DNA from: Thermocatellispora tengchongensis
GTDB lineage: Bacteria; Actinomycetota; Actinomycetes; Streptosporangiales; Streptosporangiaceae
Assembly (NCBI RefSeq): GCF_014202315.1
Contig: NZ_JACHGN010000001.1
Coordinates: forward strand, 85,757-149,756
DNA length: 64,000 bases
Direction: 5' to 3'
The position numbers were made by a program, and so were the translations under genes. Below, in pieces: positions 1 through 7,560 of the stretch. The number at the start of each line of letters is the position of its first letter. Position 1 is the stretch's first letter. Below the pieces are notes generated by a model. That model saw only the letters and a program-made list of their open reading frames with translations, searched no databases and was not told where the DNA came from.

Positions 1-443
1 TTCTTGGCGTGGAACTTCTCGTTCCAGTAGCAGACGCGGGCCTGCACGGTCTCCACGTCGTGCTCCCAGGCGTGGAAGTACTTGTAGCCGTTGGAGCCGC
101 ACTTCTTGGCCCAGTAGGTCTTCTCGTCGCCGTGCTCGTCCTCGAACTTGATCTGGACGTAGCCGCACAGCCACCAGGGCGAGTGCTTGTCGTAGAGCTT
201 GCCCTCGACGTGCACCTTGTCGCCGTGGCTCCACACGCGGCCGTGCGCCTTGGCCCGGGAGTCGTGAGCCCACTTGGAGTAGGACGGGCCCCAGTACTCG
301 TCGTAGTCGTAGCCGGAGGCGGTCGCGGTGGCAGAGGCGGCGGCCGGGGTGGCGGCGTTGGCGGCGGTGGCGGGCAGGGCCAGGGCGAACGCGGTGGCGC
401 TGACGGCGGCGATCCCGAGAAGGGTGCGGGTCGTACGACGCAT
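1..443 (-). CDS. Secreted protein, function unknown (3' end outside window)
   Basis: The reading frame starts at an ATG at 443 with a good ribosome-binding site (AAGGAG, 9 nt upstream) and runs off the left edge after 147 codons without a stop. The first ~30 residues are a classic Sec signal peptide: basic MRRTTRT, a hydrophobic Leu/Ala core and an Ala-x-Ala-type end (ATAANAA). The exported part is rich in Trp, Tyr, His and Lys, contains three Cys in the visible portion (in WLCGY, KKCGS, RVCYW), and has no motif I recognise. The composition suggests a small extracellular beta-rich protein. It is transcribed away from the SARP gene at 867. Known: nothing. Inference: secreted, possibly disulfide-bonded. 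Confidence 0.8.
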   Translation of the reverse strand, partial: MRRTTRTLLGIAAVSATAFALALPATAANAATPAAASATATASGYDYDEYWGPSYSKWAHDSRAKAHGRVWSHGDKVHVEGKLYDKHSPWWLCGYVQIKFEDEHGDEKTYWAKKCGSNGYKYFHAWEHDVETVQARVCYWNEKFHAK

Positions 444-611
444 TTCGGTTTTCTCCTTTTGGTGAGGGCGATCCCCGCTCGGGGGAGGCAGATCCATTGA
501 TAGGCCGCCCCGCCTGCACGCCGCTTACAGCCCGTTTACGCGAACCTGCAATCCGCTGTCTCCGGCCTTGCCGTACGCCGAGCCGGACGACCGGCCTCGC
601 TCGGACACGCG

Positions 612-641
612 CAGGGCCCGCACTGACGAGTGCGGGCCCTG
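612..641. terminator. Perfect 13-bp GC-rich hairpin
   Basis: Arms 612-624 and 629-641 (CAGGGCCCGCACT and its exact complement) flank a GACG loop. There is no U tract. It looks like an actinomycete terminator but lies in a divergent intergenic region, where no terminator is expected. It could end an unseen small transcript or shape a long leader. Confidence 0.5.
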
Positions 642-667
642 AACCAGCCGGTCTTTCGGATATGTGG

Positions 668-706
668 AAGGCATGGCCGCCCCCGTGTCACTCGGGGCCA
701 TGCCTT
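668..706. terminator. Second hairpin, 11-bp outer stem plus inner stem
   Basis: Arms 668-678 (AAGGCATGGCC) and 696-706 (GGCCATGCCTT) are exact complements. An inner CCCCG/CGGGG pairing extends the stem. A short TTTCGTTG follows. It lies 27 nt after the first hairpin, so the two form a tandem terminator-like unit on the + strand, upstream of the SARP promoter region. Confidence 0.5.
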
Positions 707-734
707 TCGTTGTCTCCACGGTCTCCCAGGGCGC

Positions 735-772
735 TCAATACCGGATCAACACCGGATCAACGCTGCGTGAAC
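735..772 (+). promoter_or_regulatory. Probable SARP operator: four direct repeats at 11-bp pitch
   Basis: TCAAT (735), TCAAC (746), TCAAC (757) and TGAAC (768) recur with exactly 11-bp spacing; the two middle units are both preceded by ACCGGA or CCGGA. SARP and AfsR DNA-binding domains are known to bind such heptameric direct repeats at one-helical-turn pitch on one face of DNA. The site is 95 nt before the SARP start codon, so autoregulation is the simplest inference. Confidence 0.65.
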
Positions 773-866
773 CGGCCGCCGACCACACAACCCGTGCCTT
801 CGAGGTAAGCATCGAAGGATCTATGCTTTTGGCCAAGAAACTTCCCATTGGGGTCGGAGTGGCGAA

Positions 867-3800
867 ATGGCTGTTCAGGGCATGGAAGGCGGACTGCGGT
901 TCGCCGTGCTCGGCCCTGTCCAGGCCTGGCGCGACGGCGTGGAGCTCGATCTGGGCACCCCGTTACAGCGATCCATCCTGGCGATGCTGCTGCTGCGTGA
1001 GGGCCGGGCGGTCACTCCCGGCGAGATGATCGACGCGGTGTGGGGGGAGGAGGCGCCGCCGCGGGCGCTGGGCGCGCTGCGTACGTACGTGTCGCGGCTG
1101 CGCACCGTGCTCGAACCCGACCGGTCGCCGCGCAGCCGCCCGGAGCTGCTGACCTCGGTGGGCCGCGGCTACGCGCTGCGACTGCCCGACGGCGCCCTGG
1201 ACCTGACCCTGTTCGAGCGGGACGTCGCCAGGGCGGAGGCCGCGCGCCGGGCCGGCCGGCCGGAGGAGGCCGCCCGGTTCCTGCGCGAGGCGCTGGGCCG
1301 GGGCGGCGGCGAGCCGCTGGCCGGAGCCGTCGGCCCGTACGCCGAGCACCAGCGCAACCGGCTGGCCGAGCGGCGGATGGCCGTGACCGAGGCGCTGGCG
1401 GACGTCGATCTGCTGCTCGGCAGGCACAGCGAGATCCTGCCCGACCTGATCGCGCTGACCGCCGAGCACCCGCTGCGCGAGCGGCTGCGGGCGCAGCTCA
1501 TGCTCGCCTACTACCGGTGCGGGCGGCAGGCCGACGCGCTGGCGGTGTTCGCCGACACCCGGCAGGCGCTGATCGACGAGCTGGGCGTGGACCCGGGCCC
1601 GGAGCTGACCGCGCTGCACCAGCGCATCCTGGCCGCCGATCCCGCGCTCGCGGTCCCCCCGCGCCAGGCCGAGCCCGCGTCCGCGCAGGCCGAGGAGGCG
1701 GGCGAGGCGGAGCAGGACCCGCCGGAGGTCGAGGAGCTGCCGCGCCCGGCCCAGCTTCCCGCCGCGGTGCCCGACTTCACCGGCCGCCGCGAGGTCGTCA
1801 ACCGCCTCCGCACGCTGCTCGCCGGGCCGGGCGGCGCCGAGGGGGTGCCGGTGGCGGCGATCTGCGGCATCGGCGGGGTCGGCAAGACCACGCTGGCCGT
1901 GCACGTGGCCCACGCCGCCGGCGACCTGTACCCCGACGGCCAGCTCTACGCCGACCTGCGCGCGTACGGCGACGAGGCCGCCGACTCCGCGCTGCGCGCC
2001 TTCCTGCGCGCACTGGGCATCCCGGCCGACATCATCCCCGAGGGCCGGGCCGAGCGGGCGGCGCTGTACCGGTCGCTGCTGGCCGAGCGGCGCATGCTGG
2101 TGCTGCTGGACAACGCCCAGAGCACCGAGCAGGTGGCGCCGCTGCTGCCGGGCGCCCCGGGCTGCGCGGCGATCGTGACCAGCCGGAGCAAGCTGGCCGA
2201 CCTGCCCGCGGCCCGCCTGTTCGACCTGGACGTGATGGAGCCGGACGAGGCGCTGGCGCTGTTCTCGGCGGTGGCCGGGCCGGAGCGGGTGGCGGCCGAG
2301 CGGGCGGCGGCGATGGACGTGGTGGCCGCGTGCGGGTTCCTGCCGCTGGCGGTGCGGATCGTGGCGGCGCGGCTCGCGGCCCGGCCCGGCTGGACGGTGG
2401 CCTCACTGGTGCCCCGGCTGGCCGACGAGCGCCGCCGCCTGGACGAGCTGCGGGTCGGCGGGCTGGCGGTGGACGCGACCTTCGCCCTCGGCTACGGCCA
2501 GCTCGACCCGGCCCAGGCGCGGGCGTTCCGGCTGCTGTCGCTGGCCGGCGGGCCGGACGTGTCGCTGGGCGCGGCCGGGGCGATGCTGGACCGCGAGGCG
2601 CACGAGGCCGAGGACCTGCTGGAGTCGCTGGTGGACGCGAGCCTGCTGGAGGCCCCCGCGCCCGGCCGGTACCGCTTCCACGACCTGCTGAAGCTGTTCG
2701 CCCGCCGCGAGGCGGAGGCGTCGGAGCACCCGGACGCCCGCGAGCAGGCGCTGGCCCGGCTGCTCGGCTTCTACCTGGCCTCGGCGGCGCAGGCGCACCG
2801 GCTGGCGTACGAGGGCAGCCAGATCGCCGACCACCTGGCCGTGCGCGGGGCGACCGGGCGCACGTTCGGCGGCGCGGACGAGGCCGTGGAGTGGCTGAGC
2901 GTCGAGGCCGACGCGCTGTTCGCGGTGCTCGGCCAGGCCGTGGCCCGCGCCGGGGCGGCCGGGGAGAGCGGCGCGTCCGGTGCGCTGCTGCCGGCGGCCG
3001 ACCTGCTGGTGGCGATGGAGCCGCTGCTGGAATCGGGCACGCACATGCGCGAGTTCGACCGGCACGCCCGCGACCTGCTGGCCGCCGCGCGCCGGGCGGG
3101 CGACGGCCCCAGCGAGGTGCGCGTGCGGTACGTGCTGGGCCGGGTGCTGTTCGGCGCGAACATGCTCGCCGAGGCCGAGGAGCAGTTCCGCGCCTCGCTC
3201 GACCTGGCCGGCGCGCTGGGCGAGCGGGTCGTCATCGGCGAGACCATGAACGCGATGGCGGTCGTGGCCGGCCGGCAGCGCCGCCACCACGAGGCGCTGG
3301 CCTGGTTCGACGCGGCCACCAAGGTCTACCGCGAGATGAACGCCCCGGCCGGCGAGGCGCTGGTGCTCAGCTACTCCGCCCGCGACCACCTGGGGCTGGG
3401 CCACCCGGAGGACGCCATCGCCGCCGCCGAGCAGGGCCTGGCCATCTTCCTGGACATCGGCAGCGGCGCGGGCATCGCGCGGGCGAGGTACCACCTCGGC
3501 ATCGTGTTGTCGCGGGTCGGCCGGCTGAACGAGGCGGTGCACCACCACGCCGAGTGCCTGGCCTTCTTCCGGGCCAGCAACCAGCGGGTCTGGGAGCAGA
3601 GGGTGTGCACCAGGCTGGCCGAGACGTTCATCGCCGCCGAGCGCTTCCAGGACGCCGTACGCCACGCGGAGCAGGCCCTGACGGTGAGCCGGGAGATCGG
3701 CCATCCCTACGGCGAGGCGCAGTCACTGTTCGTGCTCGGCCGGGCCCTGGCCGGGCTCGGCGGCGCCGCCAGGAGCCGCGAGTGCTTCGACCGGGCCCAC

Positions 3801-3878
3801 GCCCTGTTCGCCCGCATCGGCGCCCCCGAGGCCGACGACCTGCGCGCCCTCCTCGACCGCGACGGGGTCAAGAGCTAA
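867..3878 (+). CDS. AfsR/SARP-family transcriptional regulator (wHTH-BTAD-NB-ARC-TPR)
   Basis: A 1003-aa large SARP, the architecture of AfsR. Residues ~10-90 are an OmpR-like winged helix (LGTPLQRSILAMLLL, then an AVWGEEAPPRA recognition region), and ~97-245 the bacterial activation domain (BTAD). A Pro/Glu-rich linker follows. The STAND/NB-ARC ATPase starts near 300, with P-loop GIGGVGKTT at ~333-341 and the Walker B MLVLLDNA near 415. The C-terminal third is TPR repeats that usually sense ligands or partners. AfsR homologues activate secondary-metabolism or stress genes after binding 11-bp direct repeats. The first ATG at 867 has GGAG 7 nt upstream; an in-frame ATG at 882 is the alternative. 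The gene stands alone, with a matching repeat operator upstream (735-772) and another repeat array 290 nt downstream of its stop. The target genes are not evident here. Confidence 0.93.
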   Translation: MAVQGMEGGLRFAVLGPVQAWRDGVELDLGTPLQRSILAMLLLREGRAVTPGEMIDAVWGEEAPPRALGALRTYVSRLRTVLEPDRSPRSRPELLTSVGRGYALRLPDGALDLTLFERDVARAEAARRAGRPEEAARFLREALGRGGGEPLAGAVGPYAEHQRNRLAERRMAVTEALADVDLLLGRHSEILPDLIALTAEHPLRERLRAQLMLAYYRCGRQADALAVFADTRQALIDELGVDPGPELTALHQRILAADPALAVPPRQAEPASAQAEEAGEAEQDPPEVEELPRPAQLPAAVPDFTGRREVVNRLRTLLAGPGGAEGVPVAAICGIGGVGKTTLAVHVAHAAGDLYPDGQLYADLRAYGDEAADSALRAFLRALGIPADIIPEGRAERAALYRSLLAERRMLVLLDNAQSTEQVAPLLPGAPGCAAIVTSRSKLADLPAARLFDLDVMEPDEALALFSAVAGPERVAAERAAAMDVVAACGFLPLAVRIVAARLAARPGWTVASLVPRLADERRRLDELRVGGLAVDATFALGYGQLDPAQARAFRLLSLAGGPDVSLGAAGAMLDREAHEAEDLLESLVDASLLEAPAPGRYRFHDLLKLFARREAEASEHPDAREQALARLLGFYLASAAQAHRLAYEGSQIADHLAVRGATGRTFGGADEAVEWLSVEADALFAVLGQAVARAGAAGESGASGALLPAADLLVAMEPLLESGTHMREFDRHARDLLAAARRAGDGPSEVRVRYVLGRVLFGANMLAEAEEQFRASLDLAGALGERVVIGETMNAMAVVAGRQRRHHEALAWFDAATKVYREMNAPAGEALVLSYSARDHLGLGHPEDAIAAAEQGLAIFLDIGSGAGIARARYHLGIVLSRVGRLNEAVHHHAECLAFFRASNQRVWEQRVCTRLAETFIAAERFQDAVRHAEQALTVSREIGHPYGEAQSLFVLGRALAGLGGAARSRECFDRAHALFARIGAPEADDLRALLDRDGVKS

Positions 3879-3981
3879 CGGGCCGAGATCCCGGAACAGG
3901 TCGTCGTCCAGCCGCGTCATACGCACGTGGTTGATCACCATTGCGCTCCCGTTCTGACCGTGTGATCCCCGTGCGCCCGTC

Positions 3982-4018
3982 GTATACGGTGCCCGACCCT
4001 TGTATACGGTGCCCGACC
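3982..4018. repeat. Tandem direct repeat of 17 bp at 20-bp period
   Basis: GTATACGGTGCCCGACC occurs at 3982-3998 and again at 4002-4018, separated by 3 nt. GTATAC is itself palindromic. It lies between the convergent SARP and methyltransferase genes. It may be a recent duplication or a two-site operator; no promoter is visible next to it. Confidence 0.6.
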
Positions 4019-4169
4019 GGCCATCTCACCGCCGCGTGGAGCTAGGGGGCCCGGATCACCGGATGCCACACGCGACGGCTAGCCGCCTCACTTCGACGGC
4101 CGGCCGGGCCTGGCACGGACCTCGAACCCCCCGGGTCCCTGCCACGGCACTCAGCTTGGCGCGGCCTGC

Positions 4170-4196
4170 TCAACGTCGGATCAACGCCCGATCAAC
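4170..4196 (+). promoter_or_regulatory. Second SARP-like direct-repeat array (three units, 11-bp pitch)
   Basis: TCAAC occurs at 4170, 4181 and 4192, exactly 11 bp apart, with GGA or CGA before the second and third copies as in the array at 735-772. It lies downstream of both flanking genes, in the 337-nt convergent gap 3879-4215, so no obvious promoter is served. The rest of this gap shows no gene. Confidence 0.5.
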
Positions 4197-4215
4197 ACCG
4201 CGCCGGGCGGGCGGG

Positions 4216-5673
4216 TCAGAGGGTGAAGAAGCCCTCCGCGATCAGGGCGCGGACGGCGGCGGGGGTGGAGGCGCGCAGCTCGGCGGGGTCGCCGCCGGTC
4301 AGCTCGGCGATGGCGTCGAGGAGCGGGGCGAGCGGGAGGGTGCCGTCCACGACGCCGGCGAGCGCCGCCTCGACCGTGCCCACCGCCGCCGTACGCCGCA
4401 GCCCGCGCGTCTGCCGCAGCACGATCCGGGCCGGGTCCTCGGCCCCGGGCGGGCCGGAGCGCTCCTCGGTCACCCCCTCGGCCACGGCCGGGCAGGCGGC
4501 CAGCAGCTCCTCGTCGGTGAGCCGGTGGGCCGCCCCGATGGCGTCCAGCACGCCGGACACGTAGCCGCCGACGGGCAGCTCGACCCGCTGGGTCAGCTCC
4601 TCCACCCGCACCACCGGGTCGAGGGTGCCGGAGTCGCGCAGCGTGATCCAGCCGAAGCCGACGCCGGTGACGTCCATCGCCTCCAGCCGGCCCAGCCAGG
4701 CGTCGTAGCGCTCGGCGTAGCGGGGGGTGCCGTGCTCGGCGGAGTCGCGCAGCCACAGCTCGACGTACTCGGCCGGGTCCTGGACGTCGCGCTGCACCGC
4801 CCAGCCGTCCAGGCCGGTCTCGGCCAGCCAGCCGCCCACGCGGTCGCGCCAGTCCTCGCCCTTGACGTGCAGCCAGTTGGCCAGCAGGTGGGCGTATCCG
4901 CCGGGGGCCAGGTGGCGGGGCGCGAGGCGGACGAGGTGGCGGCAGAAGCCGTCGGCGTCCTCGCCGGACTCGCGGTAGGTGAGCCCGCCGCCGGGGGCGA
5001 TCACGAACGGCGGGTTGGACACGATCAGGTCGAACCGCTCGCCCTCGACCGGCTCGTACATGGCGCCCTGCCGGGCCTCGACCTCGGCGCGCTCGTGCAC
5101 GCCGGACAGCCGCCAGGTCAGCGCGGCCAGCTCCAGGGCGCGCGGGTTGACGTCGGTGGCCACGATCCGCCGGGCGCGGCCGGCGAGGTGCACGACCTGC
5201 ACGCCGCAGCCGGTGCCGAGGTCGAGCGCCCGCTCGGCGGGGGCGCGGGCGGCGAGCTGGGCCAGGTTGGCGGACGCGCCGCCCGCGCCGACGACGTGGT
5301 CGGTGCGCAGCGGCGGGTCGCCGGGGCGCACCTTGCGGTCGGAGACGAGGTAGCCGCCCTCCTCCCAGGGCTGCAGGTGCACCGCGGCGCGTACGGCGGT
5401 GCCGTGCTCGGCCGTGAGCAGCCCCGACTCGACGAGCCCGGCCACGGGGAGCGGCAGCTCGGCCGCCTCGACCGGGACGCCCAGCCACCACAGCCGGATC
5501 AGCGCGGCGAGCGCGTCGCCGTCGCGGGTGGCGCGCAGGGCGGGGACCAGCTCCTCGCGGGCGAGCGCGGAGGCGGCGACGTCGCCGAGGCGTTCGCGCA
5601 CCCCGTCGAGGGTGTAGCCGGATTCGAGCAGGCGGTCGCGGAGGCGGTCCAGCAGAGCTTCGGGCACGTTCAT
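4216..5673 (-). CDS. Class I SAM-dependent methyltransferase with NPPF motif
   Basis: A 485-aa protein. An N-terminal all-alpha domain of ~140 residues precedes a Rossmann methyltransferase: motif I LDLGTGCGV near residue 150, an acidic VATDVNPRA strand, and the NPPF catalytic motif (FDLIVSNPPFVI) near 218. NPPY/NPPF is known from PrmC/HemK (glutamine), RsmC/RlmG and N6-adenine methyltransferases, where it binds the planar amide or amine being methylated. The substrate cannot be told here. The C-terminal ~200 residues are family specific. The start at 5673 is preferred over 5718 or 5682 because GAGG lies 9 nt upstream. The gene is monocistronic. Weakest point: protein versus rRNA substrate. 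Confidence 0.85.
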   Translation of the reverse strand: MNVPEALLDRLRDRLLESGYTLDGVRERLGDVAASALAREELVPALRATRDGDALAALIRLWWLGVPVEAAELPLPVAGLVESGLLTAEHGTAVRAAVHLQPWEEGGYLVSDRKVRPGDPPLRTDHVVGAGGASANLAQLAARAPAERALDLGTGCGVQVVHLAGRARRIVATDVNPRALELAALTWRLSGVHERAEVEARQGAMYEPVEGERFDLIVSNPPFVIAPGGGLTYRESGEDADGFCRHLVRLAPRHLAPGGYAHLLANWLHVKGEDWRDRVGGWLAETGLDGWAVQRDVQDPAEYVELWLRDSAEHGTPRYAERYDAWLGRLEAMDVTGVGFGWITLRDSGTLDPVVRVEELTQRVELPVGGYVSGVLDAIGAAHRLTDEELLAACPAVAEGVTEERSGPPGAEDPARIVLRQTRGLRRTAAVGTVEAALAGVVDGTLPLAPLLDAIAELTGGDPAELRASTPAAVRALIAEGFFTL

Positions 5674-5844
5674 CCCCACCATCCTCGCACCGCCCGGCCC
5701 CGCTGGGCGCGATGCCACGATGTGACGGACGGCACCTTACCGGTTACATAACGACGCAAGTGTTCTGCAAGTGGCGGTTAAGTGGATCGCGATACCTATG
5801 TCGATAGCCGCCACACTGCCGTCCCGACAAGGAGCGGATCCACG

Positions 5845-6156
5845 ATGTTGATCCCCTGCTTGGCCTGCGACTCGCGTTTCCACCCCGACGAGTTCTTCCG
5901 CGCCTGCCACGACTACAACCGCGGGCGCGATCTCGTCGCGTGGACCTGCCCGAGGTGCGGGAACCGGGACGAGCTGCGGGTGCTGCCCGGCGAGCTCGGG
6001 TTCGGCTACCCGAGGCGGGGCCGCTTCGACGTGCACGACCGGCTGCGGGTCCCCGGCCTGCGCCGGCACCGCCAGGACCTGCGCCTTGACATCTCGCTGG
6101 ACCAGAAGGTCTGGCGGGTGCCCACCCGGCTCGGCCACATGGCGGGCGCTCGCTGA
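5845..6156 (+). CDS. Small zinc-ribbon-like protein, unknown function
   Basis: A 103-aa protein. The CxxC pairs at residues 5/8 (IPCLAC) and 35/38 (WTCPRCG) suggest one bound zinc, with a further Cys21. The remainder is basic and ends RLGHMAGAR, without membrane segments. The start at 5845 is chosen because AAGGAG lies 9 nt upstream; an in-frame ATG at 5782 has none. I do not recognise the family. The 3' end runs directly into a GATC-rich tandem repeat shared with the convergent TetR gene. Confidence 0.7.
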   Translation: MLIPCLACDSRFHPDEFFRACHDYNRGRDLVAWTCPRCGNRDELRVLPGELGFGYPRRGRFDVHDRLRVPGLRRHRQDLRLDISLDQKVWRVPTRLGHMAGAR

Positions 6157-6160
6157 GAGC

Positions 6161-6252
6161 CCTCGATCACTCCGAGCCCGATCGATCCGGGCTGATCACG
6201 CGGGGCCGATCAATCCGGGGCTGATCGATCCGAGGCTGATCAATCCGGGGCG
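6161..6252. repeat. Intergenic 14-15 bp tandem repeat (GATCAATCCGGGGCT type)
   Basis: GATC-led units begin at about 6165, 6180, 6194, 6208, 6223 and 6238, with consensus GATCRATCCGGGGCT. They fill the gap between the zinc-ribbon gene and the convergent TetR gene; the last copy supplies the TetR stop codon. Half-sites also form overlapping palindromes (GATCGATC). This could be a minisatellite or a multi-site protein-binding region. Confidence 0.7.
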
Positions 6253-6839
6253 CCCGGCTGGCGCAGGCTCTGCCAGGCGGCCTGGGACAGGCCGGTGATC
6301 TCCTCGGGCGTGGGCTGGTGCGCCCCGCTGAACCACAGGCGGCACATCTCCTGCGCCGGGCCCAGCCAGAGCACGTAGCACATGGTGGGGTGCACGGGCT
6401 GGAGCAACCCGGCCTTCATGTGCGGGCGCCACCAGTCGGACACCTGGCGGAAGAACGCGCGCCGCGACTCGGCGACCTCGGTGCCGCCCGGCTCGGTGCG
6501 GCGCGGCGGCCGCTCACTGATCAGCAGCCTGGCGCGCTCGGGGTGCTCGCCGCACCAGGCCATGTGGAAGGCCACGATCGCCTCGATCCCCGCCCGCGCC
6601 TCCTCGTGGCGGCACAGCTCGGCGAGGAACGCCTCCTGGTACATGTTCAGCGTCTCGGCGTACAGGACGCCGAAGACGTGTTCCTTGCTGGCGAAGTGGT
6701 GGTAGAAACTGCCGACGCTCACGCCGCTCTCGTCGCGCAGGCTGGCCAGCGTGGTGGCCGAGACGCCGTCCTGGCTGAACCGGCGCAAGGCGCCCTCGAT
6801 GATCCGGGTACGGCCGTCGCGTCCTTTGACACTCTTCAC
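6240..6839 (-). CDS. TetR/AcrR-family transcriptional regulator
   Basis: A 199-aa one-component regulator. Residues ~10-57 form the TetR helix-turn-helix (IIEGALRRFSQDGVSATTLA, then SVGSFYHHFASKEH, the conserved recognition helix and following helix). The C-terminal ligand domain is Trp- and Arg-rich and divergent, so the inducer is unknown. The start is the ATG at 6839, with MKSVKG leading straight into the HTH. The next gene upstream is the GNAT gene on the same strand, 70 nt away; a weak TGCTAACA region lies near its start. No obvious target pairing. Confidence 0.88.
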   Translation of the reverse strand: MKSVKGRDGRTRIIEGALRRFSQDGVSATTLASLRDESGVSVGSFYHHFASKEHVFGVLYAETLNMYQEAFLAELCRHEEARAGIEAIVAFHMAWCGEHPERARLLISERPPRRTEPGGTEVAESRRAFFRQVSDWWRPHMKAGLLQPVHPTMCYVLWLGPAQEMCRLWFSGAHQPTPEEITGLSQAAWQSLRQPGAPD

Positions 6840-6910
6840 AGGGTCAATGGTGTGCTAACAGAACCTTGTTCCGCAAATGGCTGCCCGCTGTCAGAGTTCC
6901 ACGTCAGATC

Positions 6911-7474
6911 TTAGCCCACCCTTGGCCCACCATTAGCAAGATCGTTGAGATCGGGCGCGGCCGGAATCCGTACGACGACCTCGACCGTCCCCGAGCACAC
7001 CCGCATGGCCGCTCCGGGCCAGCGGCGCCGGATCATGGCCAGCACCCGCCGGTTCTCCCCCATCACGTCCATCGCCGCCGTACGCGCCCCGCGCGCCGCA
7101 GCCCGGCCGAGCAGCGCGTCCATCAGCCGGGCGCCGCAGCCCATGCCCTGCCACTCGTCGGCGACCACGATCGCGACCTCCACGTCCGCGCCGCCCTCGC
7201 GGGCGTAGCTCATCGCGTGCCCGACGACCTCGCCGGTGCCGGTCGGCACGGCGAGCAGCGCGTCGCGGTTGCCGTCCACGGCGAGCAGGGCGCGCAGCAG
7301 CGTCCGGCTGGGCCGGGAGACCCCCGTGAAGAAGCGCAGCGTCTGGGTGCGCAGCGACAGGCCGGCCAGGAACCGGCGTACGGGCTCCTCGTCGCCGGGG
7401 CGCGCCGGGCGCACCTCGATCGCCTCGAAGGGCACGGTGGGCCCGGGGACCTGGACAACCTGAGTTCGAATCAC
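6911..7474 (-). CDS. GNAT-family N-acetyltransferase
   Basis: A 187-aa protein with the GNAT fold. The acyl-CoA pyrophosphate loop is QGMGCGARL (the Q/RxxGxG/A motif) near residue 119, after the beta-4 strand VEVAIVVADEWQG. The early AIEVRPARPGDEEPVRRF is the usual N-terminal beta1-alpha1 of the family. Acetyl group donor is presumably acetyl-CoA; the acceptor is unknown. The GTG at 7474 is favoured over a TTG at 7522 because the latter would put codons across the operator. It is divergent from the HxlR gene at 7561, and three GACTCAG half-sites lie between the starts, one touching this start codon, so HxlR control is likely. Confidence 0.82.
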   Translation of the reverse strand: MIRTQVVQVPGPTVPFEAIEVRPARPGDEEPVRRFLAGLSLRTQTLRFFTGVSRPSRTLLRALLAVDGNRDALLAVPTGTGEVVGHAMSYAREGGADVEVAIVVADEWQGMGCGARLMDALLGRAAARGARTAAMDVMGENRRVLAMIRRRWPGAAMRVCSGTVEVVVRIPAAPDLNDLANGGPRVG

Positions 7475-7475
7475 G

Positions 7476-7519
7476 GACTCAGCCTGGCGTGGCAACCTGA
7501 GTCTGTCAAGTAGACTCAG
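7476..7519. promoter_or_regulatory. HxlR operator region with three GACTCAG half-sites
   Basis: GACTCAG at 7476-7482, CTGAGTCT at 7497-7504 and AGACTCAG at 7512-7519. The last two form an 8-bp inverted repeat with a 7-nt spacer, and the first two form another inverted pair. HxlR proteins are dimers binding such inverted repeats. The region sits just upstream of the HxlR -35 box and over the GNAT start. Confidence 0.7.
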
Positions 7520-7525
7520 CAAATA

Positions 7526-7554
7526 TTGGAAGGAGCGGGGCGACGACCTACTAT
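7526..7554 (+). promoter_or_regulatory. Promoter of the HxlR gene (leaderless transcript)
   Basis: -35 TTGGAA (7526-7531), 17-nt spacer, -10 TACTAT (7549-7554). The ATG at 7561 follows after 6 nt, so transcription should start at or next to the initiation codon. Confidence 0.7.
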
Positions 7555-7560
7555 GCGGGC

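Noticed and set aside
1040-3934. 964-codon frame overlapping the SARP gene
   Set aside because: A +2 shadow of the SARP gene: Arg/Gly/Ala-rich, no domain, G/C bias in wrong positions.
4000-5751. 583-codon + strand frame opposite the methyltransferase
   Set aside because: Mirror frame of a clear methyltransferase; composition typical of antisense high-GC frames.
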